DNA from: Reticulitermes speratus
Taxonomy: Eukaryota > Arthropoda > Insecta > Blattodea > Rhinotermitidae
DNA: 64,000 nt
Direction of reading: 5' to 3'
Assembly: GCA_021186555.1 (NCBI GenBank)
Contig: JAJKFL010000042.1
Coordinates: forward strand, 48,306,980 to 48,370,979
Under the pieces are notes generated by a model. That model ran no database searches. It was not told the DNA's origin and saw nothing but the letters and a program-made list of their open reading frames with translations. This document shows, one piece after another, positions 1 to 12,945 of this stretch. The translations under genes were made by a program, and so were the position numbers. Each line of letters begins with the position of its first letter. Position 1 is the stretch's first letter.

Positions 1-507
1 CCTTTGGTCCCTTTTATAGAACATCCGCCAGGACTGCCTAAAATGTTGAGCGCAGAACAAGGGTTCAGAAGCGTAATCCATACGAGCGGCCACCACAGAA
101 AATACGGATTTGAAGTGGTTATACACTTCTAATAATAACTGTGTAAAGAACTACACAGACAGCAACCAAAAGGTCACTTGAATTTGAAAGGGAAATTGTT
201 AGAAACAAAGATGGCTAAAATATCTAGTGCTAACAGTTTCAGAATTTTCTGGAAAACGGCTAAATTTATACTCTATAATTAAACTCGATCAAATAACTTG
301 AGACACGGAGCATATGTAGAGGGAATTATCGGCAAACCTGGGCATTTTAATGCCTTCTCAAGCGTAGGCATTTATTCCACTGTTGTCATCTTCTGTTGCT
401 ATAGGTAACTACTTGCTTTCTCCATTACGACAGAAGAGCGGTCCTTGGCCGTTTACACACAAGGGTAAGGGTCAAGGTCACTTAAAATTATGCGGGCATT
501 TCCAGTC

Positions 508-754
508 CATTCATTCTGCAGTCTGTCTTACGACAGGTCCGTAGCCTCTTCCAAAGCGAGTTCTCCATAGAGTGCGATCTAGTGCTTCCTCTTTCAATTT
601 CCGGTACCTTATCTTTTCCTTAAGGTCATCCAGTAGCTGCTTACGTCTTCTTCATCGTCTTCCCGTTATTTCTATCCTTCTTTCTACCTTTCCTTCAATT
701 ACGTGTTTCAGAAGGCAGTTTCTGCGCAAAATGTGACCAATCCAGTTAGCCTGT
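508..754 (-). mobile_element. Non-LTR retrotransposon 3' tail, copy 1
   Basis: On the minus strand this repeats the last ~80 codons of the neighbouring retrotransposon fragment at 770-1386 (the part from the KANWIGHILRRN-like motif to the C terminus). It has scattered substitutions and is cut off at ~754. The two copies lie head to tail, with about 15 bp between them. The 3' end (left side here) finishes in a GAAT-type short tail, as in the other copies. It is a 5'-truncated dead copy. Confidence 0.75.
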
Positions 755-769
755 CTTCAGTTACATGAC

Positions 770-1386
770 GAATTCATTCATTCTGTAGTCTGTCTTACGA
801 CAGGTCCGTAGCCTCTTCCAAAGCGAGTTCTCCACAGGGTGCGATCTAGTGCTTCCTCTTTCAATTTCCAGTATCTTTTCTTTTCCTTAAGGTCATCCAG
901 TAGCTGCTTACGTCTTCTCCCTCGTCTTCCCTTCATTTCTATCCTTCCATCTAACTTTCCATCAATCACGTGTTTCAGAAGGCAGTTTCTACGCAAGATG
1001 TGACCAATCCAATTAGCCTTTCTTCTTTTTATTTTATGTACGATATTCCTCTCCTCCTTCACTCTATGTAATACTTCTTCATTTCTCACACGATCGGTCC
1101 AACTGATCTTCTCCATTCTTCTCCAGCACCACATTTCAAAACTTTCCAGATACTTCCGATCTACTTTCCGAAGTGTCCACGTTTCAGCACCACACAAAGC
1201 TATGCTCCAAATGTAGCACTTTACTAGTTTCTTCCTTAAATTTAATTCCAGTTTGCTGGTGAAAAGATTTTTCTTCTTGTTGAATGCTGCTTTAGCCATG
1301 GCAATTCTGGATTTAATTTCACGTGTACACCTTGCATCACTTGTTATCATGCTAGCCAAATAATTGAAATATTCCACATTCTCCAA
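770..1386 (-). mobile_element. Non-LTR (LINE) retrotransposon, C-terminal part of the RT ORF
   Basis: The minus strand encodes 202 residues with the features of the region after the reverse transcriptase domain of RTE/jockey-like LINEs. They include an SRIAMAKAAF block, an L.CGAETWTLRK block, W.RRMEKISWTDRVRNEEVL, and KANWIGHILRRNCLLKHVI, followed by a basic GRRGRRRKQLL tail and a stop at 778-780. The catalytic RT and endonuclease domains are absent, so this is a 5'-truncated, non-autonomous copy, as is usual for LINEs. The 3' end has a short GAAT-repeat tail. Related tails are at 508-754, 52107-52375 and 60319-60825. The exact clade is uncertain. Confidence 0.85.
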
Positions 1387-2464
1387 TTATGACGAATTAA
1401 TTGATACAAATAATCAGCAATCATCAGTGGTTTATTTCTTTTTACGCCAAAGCACCTCGATGTTAAGTTATACGTACATTTTCTGTCTTGTACTGAACAA
1501 ATACAGGGTGTATATTTCACACAGAGTAAAGACTGCTTATCCAACAGTACAACAGTGTGTCAGTGAACGGTTGCATTTTGTAAGTCTAAAAATTCATGTT
1601 TTCCTCAGCCACATTTTTCACTCTGCACACACAAGTACAAAGGACATCTATGTTGGCCTTATCAGAGTATAAGCAAGCTGATATACGGTGTACAAGAAGT
1701 CATATCATTTTGAATTTGATTTCCTGCCCTCTTTCTCGCAAACACCTGCCATAACTTCAATCCCACTGCATCTGTTAAGCCTATTTTCTTCCTGCAATTC
1801 TCGTTTCTTTACCTACGATCGTAAAATCCTAAAAAAAAAAACACAAGCCACATTGTCTTTCATTGTCATAAATCAGGGCTGCTATTTCCTATATAATACT
1901 GACAGTTAAGGTAAAATAAAATGACTTTGCAAGCCATGAGGTCATGGAGATATAGCTCCATTCATTCTTAAATTCGCCACTACATTGGATAGGTCAAATT
2001 CACGCCCATTCGTCCTATTTAACATTCATTTTAATATTGTCTCTCCAAGTGAACTCCTTCCTTAAGGTTTTCTTACCACAAATTTGTGTGAAATTTTCTT
2101 CCCTTCCATTAGAGCAACGGTAAGAATAATCCACAGTCAGATCTGCTAGAATCTTCTGACTCCAACAGGGTAACAGCCGAGGAGAGGTGCGATCCCATAG
2201 TTCTTATCACGTCACCATCCTCTGCCCATTCAGTAACCTTGTATCTCCTATTTCTCTCTCTATTTTTCTGTTTCCCCAATTGCATTTTGTGCTTATGTTG
2301 CCGAGAACACTATCTCCATTATTGTTCATAATATGACGTCATTATGCGATGTTACTTCAGAGTTTTACGCTTTTAACCCAATGTTACTGTAAATTCTAAT
2401 ATAACTTAAATAAATTTAGGCTTATTGTTAATATAATCGAGAATTACAAAATATTTCTGCTAAA

Positions 2465-2965
2465 CTATTTTATTAAAAAATTTAATGTGGACTCTGACAT
2501 GACTAAATTATATTCATTATCAATATTATCAATATAATAAATAATTTATATTAAATTGTTTCCTTAAATAATTCATTGTGGATTGTGACATGACTAAATT
2601 ATATTCATTATCAATATTATCAATATAATAAATAATTTATATTAAATTGTTTTCTTAAATAATTTAATGTGGACTCTGACATGAATAAATTATAATCATT
2701 ATCAATATTATCAATATAATAAATAATTTATATTAAATTGTTTTCTTAAATAATTTAATGTGGACTCTGACATGAATAAATTATAATCATTATCAATATT
2801 ATCAATATAATAAATAATTTATATTAAATTGTTTCTTAAACAACTCAATGTGGATTGTGACATGACTAAATTATATTCATTATTAATATTATCAATATAA
2901 TAAATAATTTATATTAAATTGTTTCTTAAACAACTCAATGTGGACTGCCACATGACTAAAATAAA
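2465..2965. repeat. AT-rich tandem array, ~91-bp unit, 5-6 copies
   Basis: The landmark GTGGA(C/T)T(C/G)TGACATGA recurs at about 2487, 2578, 2669, 2760, 2850 and 2940, giving a 90-91 bp period. Each unit also carries TCAATATTATCAATATAATA. The array ends ~105 bp before the splice acceptor of the first exon in the window. No coding potential. Confidence 0.9.
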
Positions 2966-3071
2966 CCCCCCATTCCTCACATAAACTGACACATCCTCAG
3001 TACACACAAATAAATTGTACTCATGTTAAAAAGTGGAATAATTTTTAATTATAATCTTCTTTATATTTCAG

Positions 3072-3243
3072 GTATGAGAATATTAGTGATGTTACTACTA
3101 GACACGCTTCCGATGTTAGGCAACGTGCTGCTTCTTTGTTTTTTCGTGTTCTTCATTTTCGGAATTGTTGGGGTTCAACTCTGGGAAGGAATCCTCAGGC
3201 AGCGCTGTTACCTGAAGCACGTGCCAAATATCAGCTATCCCAA
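3072..3243 (+). CDS. T-type calcium channel alpha-1 (Cav3), exon for domain I S5
   Basis: The exon gives GT + 56 codons + AA, beginning [16 protein letters not shown] and running through [19 protein letters not shown]. This is the hallmark S5 helix of domain I in Cav3 channels. It then enters the extracellular turret ([17 protein letters not shown]). The acceptor is TTTCAG|GT at 3071/3072. It is phase 1: GT completes a Ser codon, as expected for the conserved VPS-MRIL junction. The donor is AA|GTGAGT at 3243/3244. The last codon AA_ is completed by the G that opens the exon at 21593. The channel is a plasma-membrane, low-voltage-activated calcium channel. The assignment rests on family recall, but identity in S5 is so high that I consider it secure. 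Upstream exons (S1-S4) are outside the window. Confidence 0.95.
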
Positions 3244-5129
3244 GTGAGTGTTTATGGTGTGCTGTAATATCTGTTTGTTTGTTTGTTTGTTTGTTTGTTG
3301 TGTCTGTGTGCTTTACTAACTGGTGACGTAAGAATATCATCGCTGTGGAAGAAGAGGCTCTTTAACAAAGAGGAAACATGTAACTTGAACTAGGTTTGTA
3401 TGAAAATATACAATATGGAAACTTTTTTCAATAATAGCTATGCACAAACAAATGTTGCTTTTGTTCAGTTTGTTTTCTTATTTGTATATTAAAATATGCT
3501 CTGTGCTGCATGAATATTAATTATTCTTAGCAGTTTCCTAAAATACTTTTAATTTTGAGTTCACATCATCATCTGGCGGAGTATCAATATAATTATAAGT
3601 ATAAGTATAATTATTGCATGTTTTATCAGCATGGATTTTACTATTTTTAAAAACTCCATAATATTATACAGTATGTTTCATATAGCCCATTATACGTCTT
3701 ATTGTGTTTGTTGTGTTATGTTGTTTGTGACAACACATTTTTTTTATTCCGAATTTTAAGTTGGTTGGTTGTCCATTATATCAACAGTGTTTATTCATAA
3801 ATAAAATAACCATTAATTTTTCAAACTTCACAGCTACGTTGCTACTGTTCGTAATGTTTGAAATCCAATTACACATAAATGAATTCACATGGGTTAGTTC
3901 TGTTTTTGCTTTGTTTCTCAGCTTGCATGCTATTTATTCTGTATATATATACTGTAAAATGTAAATTTTTATCAGACTTTCTGCAATTCATTAAATCAAT
4001 TCATCTGTCATTGTTCCAATCCTCTTTTAGTTAATGTATCTCCATGTACATGTGTTCCCCTCTTGCGGCAAAGGACGAAACCAGTGCTGAATGTAAACAA
4101 CTAACAACATTTAACAACACAATTATTATATTCTAACGTCTCTACATTCATTAAGTTTATTTGGAACACAAAAATTCTTTATCGAAGGTTCTGTATGAAG
4201 TTTTGGGAGGCAAATAGTGAAACCTGGAAGTATGGTAGCCCATTGAAGGCTATGAAATTCACAGGTAGGCCATCTTTTAATGTCTCACTAATAGTGATAG
4301 TTGGTGTGTCTAGTGTAGTGGCCGTTGTGTGTTTTATGTTAAAGTGAATAACAAGACGCTGATGGTAGCCAAGTTTCGCTCACAATTTATTTTAATATTG
4401 AAATACTGTTTAGTCTCTGATCATGAATGTAAAAATACGTACACTGAAAGAAAGGCCCTTATTTTTTGTCGTTGGACATTTGTAATATAAATTCCAAAAA
4501 TAATTTTACTTCTAAATTTATATTTTAGATAATTAAATATCGTAATCTTTTTACGAATGTCGCATATACTTTACCCATTCTCCAGTCGTTCTAACAGTTA
4601 TATTAATGCCGTATTAAATAATCCGGGACTTCAATAAAATTATATGTTTAAATAATAAATTCTCAAAATTAAATCAGAGGTTATGGACCTGTCGCAATAC
4701 TAGGCAATTGATGAAGTCTATATTGGATAAGCCCATATTTAGCGAAGTTAAAGAAATGAGAGCTGCGAGGAATGAAACAACAGAAAGAACAGAAGCGTGC
4801 ACAGCGAGGAGCTTCATGCTGTGCGCCATTCGCCAATTATTGTTAGGATGCTCACGTCAAGCGGAATCTCTTGGTCATGTAGGGCATATAACAGAGACGA
4901 GAAATTAACACACTTACCTAGTTGGAAAACTCTGAGGAGCGAGACAACTTGGAAGACCTAAGTGTGTGACGACAATATTAAAAGGAGTCTTGGCTACGTA
5001 CTTTGATGAGTGCGGAATGGATTAATTTTGTCTCAGGATAGCGACAACTGGGGAGACTTTATTAACACGTTCATGAACATTCTGTTTACGTGAAAGTTCT
5101 AGAATTTCATGACTCGCTGAGCAACTCTC

Positions 5130-5545
5130 AGCTTTGAAAGAAGTTTTTTCGATCAGTTATTGAATCCGTTAGTTACTGTATCTTTTATTCAATCAGTCAA
5201 TTGTTTATTCAATTAGTTATTCAATTCATTTTTTTATACATTCTTTTATTTATTAGATCAGTTAGTTTTTCAAACATCTATTCAATCAGTCATTGGTTAT
5301 TCAATCCGTTTGTTATTTAATTAGTCACTTATTCAGTCGGCTATTTAATTAGTTATTCAATCCTTATTTATTCAAACATTTATTCAGTCATTCATTTGTT
5401 TTGTTATTTAATTAATTATTCAGTTATATAATTAGTTACTCAGGTAGTCAGTTGATTATTCAATCGGTTATTCAATTATTCAGGTAGTTATTACATAGTT
5501 ATTTAACCAGTTAGTTATTTAACTAGTTAGTTATTCAATCCCACA
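5130..5545. repeat. Degenerate ATTCAATCAGTTATT-type low-complexity array
   Basis: Runs of imperfect 12-16 bp units built from TTATTCAATCAGTT, TTATTTAATTAGTT and similar. Units are too diverged for a fixed period. A similar composition recurs at 32155-32910. Confidence 0.7.
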
Positions 5546-5798
5546 GTCCTTTAGGTACCTGTGTGAACACGATATCGAAATTCGTTTTACGTAACGGGAG
5601 TAAATCTTTGACCAGATGAGCCACTATTAGTTTCTTAAGAAAGAATCTATGTCGAGAAATTATTTAGTGAATTTAATAAAACCGAAAGCTTCTACTTTAA
5701 TGCCGCCGTAATTAAAGTGGTGTAAATCTTCGACTAACGTAACAAAGGATCTAACACAAGCTGACTTATGAAACGTTTTGAGGTGCTTTAAATTGAAA

Positions 5799-6692
5799 AC
5801 TTGATATGTCAGTAACCAAAGACATTAGAACTTGATATGTCAGTAACCAAAGACATTAGAACTTGATATGTCAGTAACCAAAGACATTAGAACTTGATAT
5901 GTCAGTAACCAAAGACATTAGAACTTGATTGTCAGTAACCAAAGACATTAGAACTTGATTGTCAGTAACCAAAGAAATTAGAACTTGATGTCAGTAACCA
6001 AAGACATTAGAACTTGATATGTCAGTAACCAAAGACATTGAACTTGATATGTCAGTAACCAAAGACATTAAGACTTAGTAAGTCAGTAACAAAGACATTA
6101 GAACTTGATATGTCAGTAACCAAAGACATTTAGAACTTGATATGTCAGTAACCAAAACATTAGCACTTGATATGTCAGTAACCAAAGACATTAGAACTTG
6201 ATATGTCAGTAACCAAAGACATTAGAACTTGATGTGTCAGTAACCAAAGGCATTAGAACTTGATGTGTCAGTAACCAAAGACATTAGAACTTGATATGTC
6301 AGTAACCAAAGACATTAGAACTTGATATGTCAGTAACCAAAGACATTAGAACTTGATATGTCAGTAACCAAAGACATTAGAACTTGATGTGTCAGTAACC
6401 AAAGACATTAGAACTTGATGTGTCAGTAACCAAAGACATTAGAACTTGATATGTCAGTAACCAAAGACATTAGAACTTGATATGTCAGTAACCAAAGACA
6501 TTAGAACTTGATATGTCAGTAACCAAAGGCATTAGAACTTGATGTGTCAGTAACCAAAGACATTAGAACTTGATGTGTCAGTAACCAAAGACATTAGAAC
6601 TTGATATGTCAGTAACCAAAGGCATTAGAACTTGATGTGTCAGTAACCAAAGACATTAGAACTTAATGTGTCAGTAACCAAAGATATTAGAA
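5799..6692. repeat. 31-bp minisatellite, ~29 copies
   Basis: The unit contains GAACTTGATATGTCAGTAAC followed by CAAAGACATTA. Copies from ~5900 to 6180 carry many single-base deletions (for example GATTGTCAG and GATGTCAG), while copies after 6180 are nearly uniform apart from an A/G change in GATATG. The localised indels look either like older diverged units or like uncorrected long-read error. Confidence 0.95.
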
Positions 6693-8120
6693 CACCACCG
6701 TGCAATATTTTACAGCAGGAGTTGTGATTTTCATTCTTAATGCTTTCGCAGCGAAGTCTAATAACTTTTCCTTAGCTGTCTTTACGTCTGCAGATATGTT
6801 CTTTTTTTTTTTGTCATGCAGCCTTACAAAAAGACTGTCGACATGTCAAGACTTCAGTTAAAGTCAGACAGTAGGAAAGGATATGACGTGAAAGCCTACA
6901 GGCATTTCTGCGTCTATTTGGAGCTTATCCCGTCAAATATTTATCAGAGCGAAAAGTGTTTCGAACGAAAAATTTTCGGAGAAAATAAAACTAACATAAT
7001 ATATTCAGTGCAGTTTTTCTGTAAGTCTGATGATACTTGAGATAGTTAAACAGATGCGATGGCTTGCTCCAGTGTTGTTATGTTGTGCCTTCGTTTGTTC
7101 CATTGTTACTACATATATTGGGCTATGACATCGTCGTGAAAAAGACTATTGTTACAGCATTGTTGAAGATGACGTCACATCACGCTGGTTTCGTTCTGTT
7201 GCAGGGACCTAACAGAAGAGTTCACGATTCGAGTGAGAGTGACTCTGTAAGCAGAATAATTACAGAAAAGTGATGTCTTCTGTGTCTCTGTTCTTTACAG
7301 TGTGCCTCTTAATAGATACATTACTATTGTCTTAGAGGATGATTGCATATTTCTAACCCTTACAGTGACTGCTAACTTATAGACTGATTTATTAATTGAT
7401 TGGTTGACTGATTGGTGGGCTGATTTGAATGAATTGATGGGATATGTTGCTCGTTTGTTGTGTAATCTCGTGTGTCATATTTCGTTTGATGGGATACTGA
7501 CAGAAAAAATAAAATTGTGACTGAATGTGCTATGAATTAGATATATATTTGCCTGTTTTGTGTTAGTGTCTTTATGAATCCTGCTGGTAAAACGAACGCT
7601 GGGTATTGAAGTGTCTTGTCATGTAAGAAAATATCATTTAAGTCTTTAAAACACAACAGTAATGCTGTAACATTAAACCCTACATTCTTCCCAAACAATG
7701 TATTTATATGTTATGTGTGATTGATAGAGTAAGCGGCATCTTATTCTCTAAACAACATTAACACTTCGGTATTTATATTTCAGACACAGTGTGTTCTCTG
7801 TGAGATATAAACTGGATCTTTTAAGTGTTACTTACATGAATTTCATGTTTCACAATGTCAACAGATAGCATATATTTCACAGTTATAGTGCAGGAAGTCA
7901 AAATTTATTAATCTCCCGCTGTTCTAACCTCAAAACTTAGCAGTCAAGTCACAAGTTTCCTGACGACTGTGTATAATCAAATGTTTAACTAATATTTTCT
8001 GTCTTAGTAGTAACTCATGTTTTAAAAGACTCCAGCTGTCTTTATCACAGCTGTTGTTTTGTCTATGACAAAAGTGTTTCGAAGCTTATTTTTGCGTTAT
8101 CATCAGTACACCTGTAAATT

Positions 8121-8376
8121 ACGAGCTGGACGATCCGGCGATCGAATCCCGATGGGGCGAGATTTTTCGCAGCCGTCCAGACCTGCCCTGTGGCCCACCC
8201 AGACTCGTATACAATGGGTACCGGGTCTCTTTACCGGGGGGGGGGGGAAGCGGCCGGGGCGTGGATTTGACCACCCACCCTTATCTAGTGCCAGGGTTAA
8301 AGAAAGAGTAGAGCTGTACCTCTACTCCCCTCTGAGCCTTTATGGCGTGTTCTAGGGTGACCTTTACCTTTACCTT
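8121..8376 (+). mobile_element. tRNA-derived SINE, family C (copy 1)
   Basis: Begins in a diverged tRNA-like head (GAGCTGGACGATCCGGCGAT, then a degraded B box ATCGAATCCC). The family body follows: GCCGTCCAGACC, GGGTACCGGGT, AAGCGGCCGGGGCGTGGA, GACCACCCACCC. It ends in CTCTACTCCCCTCTGAGCC...TGTTCTAGGG. Closely matches 42911-43186. A run of ten G interrupts the body at ~8238. The open frames across it are parasitic. Confidence 0.8.
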
Positions 8377-8944
8377 TTACCGTGCCTTGATACTGCTCGC
8401 TACTGTGAACATTGCTACTAAAACACAGTGAAGAGTATGTTACCGGATATTGACCGTAACGTGACTGTCCGTGTAGTGTCAGTCGGGGCTCACATTTTAT
8501 ATATAAAGAAGGAAACAAGAGATAATGTATAAAATTTCTAAATTATTTTTTGAATACAAAATCTATATTATTGCACTGTAAGTTCCAAGTTTATCACATG
8601 TGAATGTCAGTATGGGAAAATTATACAGATGCGTAGCCATTTTTAGCATATTTTAAATCAACTGGTTCTATGTTTAAAAAAGATTTTTCAATCTTCATTT
8701 TTTACATATTCCGAATAACTTCAATCAGTTAATTAATTAACACATAACGCTAAATTTCACACGAATTATTTACCATTTCATAATTTATATATTTTACAGT
8801 TTCCTTCCACAATTTTTTACTTAACTTACGCTTCTTCTTAATACGGCGCGCCTTAAAAAATTTATGGCATGCTAAAAGTCTTTAGCTACGAGACGTAACA
8901 CACGTACTAGTAAATATAGGAACGTTACGGCACAAACGAAGCTC

Positions 8945-9128
8945 CGAAACATCAACGCGGCCCCGGAGTTCACCGAGCCTCCTCTTCGCACTGTACCGTG
9001 GGTTCTTTCTTCGGGTAAAACCTCCGGTCCTTATGCTGATCGCTCTCCTCCGTCACATGACGAGGTTAGGAATGCGTGGAGTTACACCTTTACACCCCCT
9101 ATATGCCTTCATGGCGTAGACAAGTATA
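8945..9128 (+). mobile_element. SINE family C, 3' part
   Basis: Body fragments match other family C copies: CCGAGCCTCCTCTTCGCAC, a TCTTCGGGTAAA block, ATGCGTGGAGTTACACCT and CCCTATATGCCTTCATGGCG. The tRNA-like head is missing. Confidence 0.65.
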
Positions 9129-9467
9129 ACTTCACTGTTACAGATACCTGTAAATTACGGAAATTGATAACATTTCAGCCCCTTACTGTTAATGCACTTA
9201 CGTGAGACAACAGAGTGTTAGTTTTTCTGCTGTTCTACAATAAAAGCAATTACGAAGTATGTGTAATGTGTGGTTCTTCTAACACACCTTCTCACTCTTC
9301 TGTAAGTCTGAACAGAAATTGTGCTTTTATTGCTACAAATTCTATAAAGTAAATATTTACAGTAATAATAAGCTTTAAAAAACGTCATTAAAATAGGCAA
9401 CGATAATAAGAATAATTTTTTAAAACGAGAATGTCTCTTCTGCTTCAGCAAAACACCTTGCAAACGT

Positions 9468-9840
9468 GTGGTTCAGTGGAGGTATAGTTCCACGAATTCT
9501 TAACCTCTGCTGTGTATGGAAGTGAGTGATCAATTTTACAGTTTTCCTCTTTACTTCACGAAGAAGGCTGTGTTTGCACGAAATTTGGTCCGGATAAGGT
9601 GATGAGCTGAAATATGTCATGCCTTATCGAGGTTCAAACCAGGGTCATCCGGCATTGGACAGTTAATCTATTAATCGACCTACTGTAGGCTTTAATAATA
9701 AAGTAAAGCAAGGATTTCCCCGTACAAGCCATGAAGTCTTATGAGGTAGTGGAGGTATAGCTCCACTTATTCTTAATCTCTTCTAGATGAAGGTGAACGG
9801 TCATCCTCATGCATTGACGACTTTACCCTTGTCACCCATT
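9468..9840 (-). mobile_element. Two family C SINE remnants in minus orientation
   Basis: Two blocks (about 9468-9650 and 9725-9840) each carry the reverse complement of the family C 3' end, GTGGAGGTATAGYTCCAC followed by ATTCTTAA. The first also has a degraded reverse B box (GGTTCAAACCAGG) near 9630. Both are heavily diverged. Confidence 0.5.
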
Positions 9841-10260
9841 GATAATGATACTGTGTGTTTTGCAGAGTCAGTCTGGAGGCTTATGATAAGATAAATCTCT
9901 TTACCTTACCGGGAATTGCAGGACGGCTTCTCTGTTGCCCAGCCCAGAGCATAATTGCTATACTGACTGCACTTTCCCTAACCCTGGCCTTTAGTAATTT
10001 CTTGATAAAAACTTTTACGGATGATGTAATATTCGGATTTTAACGTCTAATAAAATATTTAGCCGGTTACCACTTAAATTGCCACAAAATCCGTACGTCA
10101 GCCTCTTTTGTTTCCAGTGTAACGTAACGGCAATTTCGTTTCTGCACAAAGTGATTCTGCAGTTATAATGTCTAAACGTTCTTTCTTATATTATTATTAT
10201 TATTATTTATTTATTTACTGCAATTGGGTTTTCACCCGGTGGCAGTAGTCCTTACACTAG

Positions 10261-10945
10261 TCACACACAATACAAATGGACATGTAAATATACATAAAAA
10301 TAACAATACAAAACAAACTATACACAATTACAAAACAAAATACATACAGTAAATACAAGTACACACATTAGAACACCGTACACACATTACAAAAACATCC
10401 ACACCTTACAAAAGCATCCACTCCTTACAAAAACATCCACACCTTACAAAAACATCATACCTTAAAAACATCCACGCCTTACAAAACACCCATACACATA
10501 AAAACAAATACTACAGTAAATACAAGTACACATATTAGAACCCGTCCACCTTACAAAAACACCCATACACATACAAACAAAATACATACAGTAAATACAA
10601 GTACACACATTAGAACACGTACACACATTACAAAACATCACACCTTACAAAGCATCCACTCCTTACAAAACATCCACACCTTACAAAACACCATACACAT
10701 ACAAAACAAAATACATGCATAATACAAATACACATATTAGAAAACGTACGCACCTTACTAAACACCCATACACATACAAAACAAAATACATACTGTAAAC
10801 AAATTACATACAGTAAACAAAATACATACAGTAAATACAAGTACACATATAGAACACCGTACACACATTACAAAAACATCCACTCCTTACAAATCATCCA
10901 CACCTTACAAAAGCATCCACACCTTACAAAAACACCCATACACAA
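10261..10945. repeat. A/C-rich compound minisatellite
   Basis: Alternating blocks of ACATACAAAACAAAATACAT, ACAGTAAATACAAGTACACA and TTACAAAAACATCCACACC. Block order is irregular, and many single-base A deletions occur between 10480 and 10860. A short TTA microsatellite (10190-10215) precedes it. Confidence 0.85.
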
Positions 10946-11532
10946 TATATGCTAAGGATATTACTGCCGGCGATTCTTTCATTAGTAATAAACGATTTTA
11001 TCTACGAATCAAATTTCAAAATAAATAAGGTTAGAAGAATTTTGTGCGTATTTTAATGTTACCTGAACACTTTAAATGTCACTGATATTCGGATCGCCAT
11101 GGTTCCTGACGTCATCTATAAATAAACACTATTGCAGACATACCAACTTTCAAGTAACAAATATCTTTTTCAGGAGAAGTTACGAAATGAATAAATAAAA
11201 ATGTTTTTCACACACAGCTCTTAATCCCCATTAAAATTTGAAATATTGATAATCCTGAATATAAACGGATAATGTCAGGTAGTAAAGATGTTGGTTATAT
11301 TATTTATCCGTGGTGCTCTTTAAGCATATCGACAATTTCTCATGACGTATTTGTTATTTAGCTAAACTAAGCGGCTTGTAAGCCGTCGTGTAGGTGCTCT
11401 CCACGTGTTATAGTGTTTTGCAAGTCAATTGCTATTGGGCCTAAAATGTTTTATTTTTATAAGGCACTACATATTGCGACCGAAACACGGCTGATCTCGT
11501 TACCAATATAAACGTGTACAGTGGCCAAAATA

Positions 11533-11854
11533 TTAACACATTCACTGCCAAAATCGACCATGGTCGATTTAAGTATTTACGTTTTAATTTGCCGGTGTCG
11601 ACTTTAGTCGATATAAAGTTTGCTCTTTTGCCTTAAATAGGCCACGCACACAATAAGTTCTTTTAGGAAACTTATTTTACATCTTTATTAATCCCTAGCT
11701 GACAACTAGAAAAACTATATGCATTTTATATATAATTTTATATATTGTTACATTTTATAATTTATAAGACGACGCACTAGTTGTTTAACATTCAAAAAAT
11801 CGCTGGCAATTTAACACCGTCGGGGATTGAAATGCCCGGCAGTGAACGCGTTAA
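11533..11854. mobile_element. piggyBac-type MITE (TTAA-flanked)
   Basis: The 322-bp segment starts TTAACACATTCACTGCC and ends GGCAGTGAACGCGTTAA. These are imperfect terminal inverted repeats immediately bounded by TTAA, the piggyBac target duplication. There is no transposase. The interior contains two short CGACCATGGTCG-like inverted pairs (11560-11620). The family is inferred from the TTAA plus TIR structure only. Confidence 0.65.
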
Positions 11855-12104
11855 AGAAGAGATGACGCTCAGATTAAGACATTAAAAATTTTAGCAACAA
11901 ATATTAATATAAATCTGGTCCAGATTAAATTATGAATATTTCAAGAAGTGACATTTTGTGTTATGGAAGAGGATTTAGAGTGAAGATTTGAATCGCGTCT
12001 AAAAAAACCTACTTGTGTTATTACAAGACAGACAATATACATACAAACGTAACATTGAGGCGCGTTCCCGTAACCATTATTCACATGGAAAAGTAATAAG
12101 GATT

Positions 12105-12590
12105 ACATATTCTGAGTGTGTGTCTGTATTCTTGCCTTAGTTATCCAGCATGCAAAGCGCATGCGCCGTATTATATTGTCATCTGTGGCCTGTCTGGCTG
12201 TACCATATTTTTCCATATTATCTCATAAACGGCACGATTTTGGGGGAAAAAGTTATTGAACACAAAAAATTGTTTTGATTTTCTTTACAACTTTTGTCTG
12301 AGACATTTCTCATTCTAAGAAAAACTGAGCGAAATATGATCATAAACGTATATCGATCTTCATATAAAGTACCCGTTATTCTTGACAGATATTAATGAAA
12401 CTTGAAGTTTCTTCACAAATTTTCTAACAAGACTCAAATATCAAATTTCATGAAAATCCGTCCAGTGGGAGCCAAGTTATTGCATGCGGACAGACAGACA
12501 GACATATATGACGAAGCTAATAATCGCTTTTTGTAATTTTCTGTGTGCGCCCACACCAATGATTTAGAGTGAAGATCCGGCTGTCGTCTA
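12105..12590 (-). mobile_element. Unclassified dispersed repeat X, copy 1
   Basis: The reverse complement aligns with 45566-45960. Shared blocks include GCATGCAAAGCGCATGCGCC, TAAACGGCACGATTTTG, CAACTTTTGTCTGAGACATT, ATTAATGAAACTTGAAG and the GACAGACAGACAGACAT tract. This copy has an extra ~90 bp in the middle. No TIRs, tRNA box or protein motif are visible, so the class is unknown. Confidence 0.75.
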
Positions 12591-12763
12591 AAAACTTTCC
12601 TCGATATTGTACGTCGGTCTAAGATAGTGGTTACCGTGCGTATCAATAGTGGCTATCGTGCGTATCGATAGTGGCTACCGTGCGTATCGATAAGAGCAGG
12701 CAATGCCTCTCCTAATGCAAGTGTGTTTCCTGTGCGGTGTGCAGTAGGCCAGTGAATAGTTAC

Positions 12764-12945
12764 ACACGTGGCTCAGACGGTTGGTCACCAGCTTCTTCTC
12801 GCGGAGTCACGGGTTCGATCCCCGTTCAATCCATGTGGGATACATTGTGAGAAGTTCCATTGGAAAAGTTTTTTCTCCCAGTAGTTCGGCTTTACTCTGT
12901 CAGTTCATTCGGCCAATGCTCTGTAGTCACCTCCGTCATCTTAGG
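12764..12945 (+). mobile_element. tRNA-derived SINE, family A (copy 1)
   Basis: Head GTGGCTCAGACGGTTGGTCA (A-box-like) and CGGGTTCGATCCCCGTTCAA (B box). The family body follows: CCATGTGGGATACATTGTG, then TTTCTCCCAGTAGTTCGGC and CCAATGCTCTG. It matches the A copies at 23046, 24110, 33466, 43762 and 52735. Too diverged outside the boxes to be a functional tRNA gene. Confidence 0.75.

Larger units (their letters stand above)
1..3071 (+). other. Intron (3' part) of the Cav3 gene
   Basis: No exon is recognisable before the acceptor at 3071. The stretch holds two non-LTR retrotransposon tails (508-1386) and a 91-bp tandem array (2465-2965). A weak SINE-tail-like fragment lies near 1928-2010 on the minus strand. 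In 1-507, 1387-1927 and 2011-2464 I see only AT-rich, non-coding sequence with short chance open frames. The upstream exon, which should end with the first base of a Ser codon, is outside the window. Confidence 0.75.

Noticed and set aside
5799..6692. CRISPR-like direct repeats
   Set aside because: The units are contiguous with no unique spacers, the genome is eukaryotic, and there are no cas genes. It is a minisatellite.
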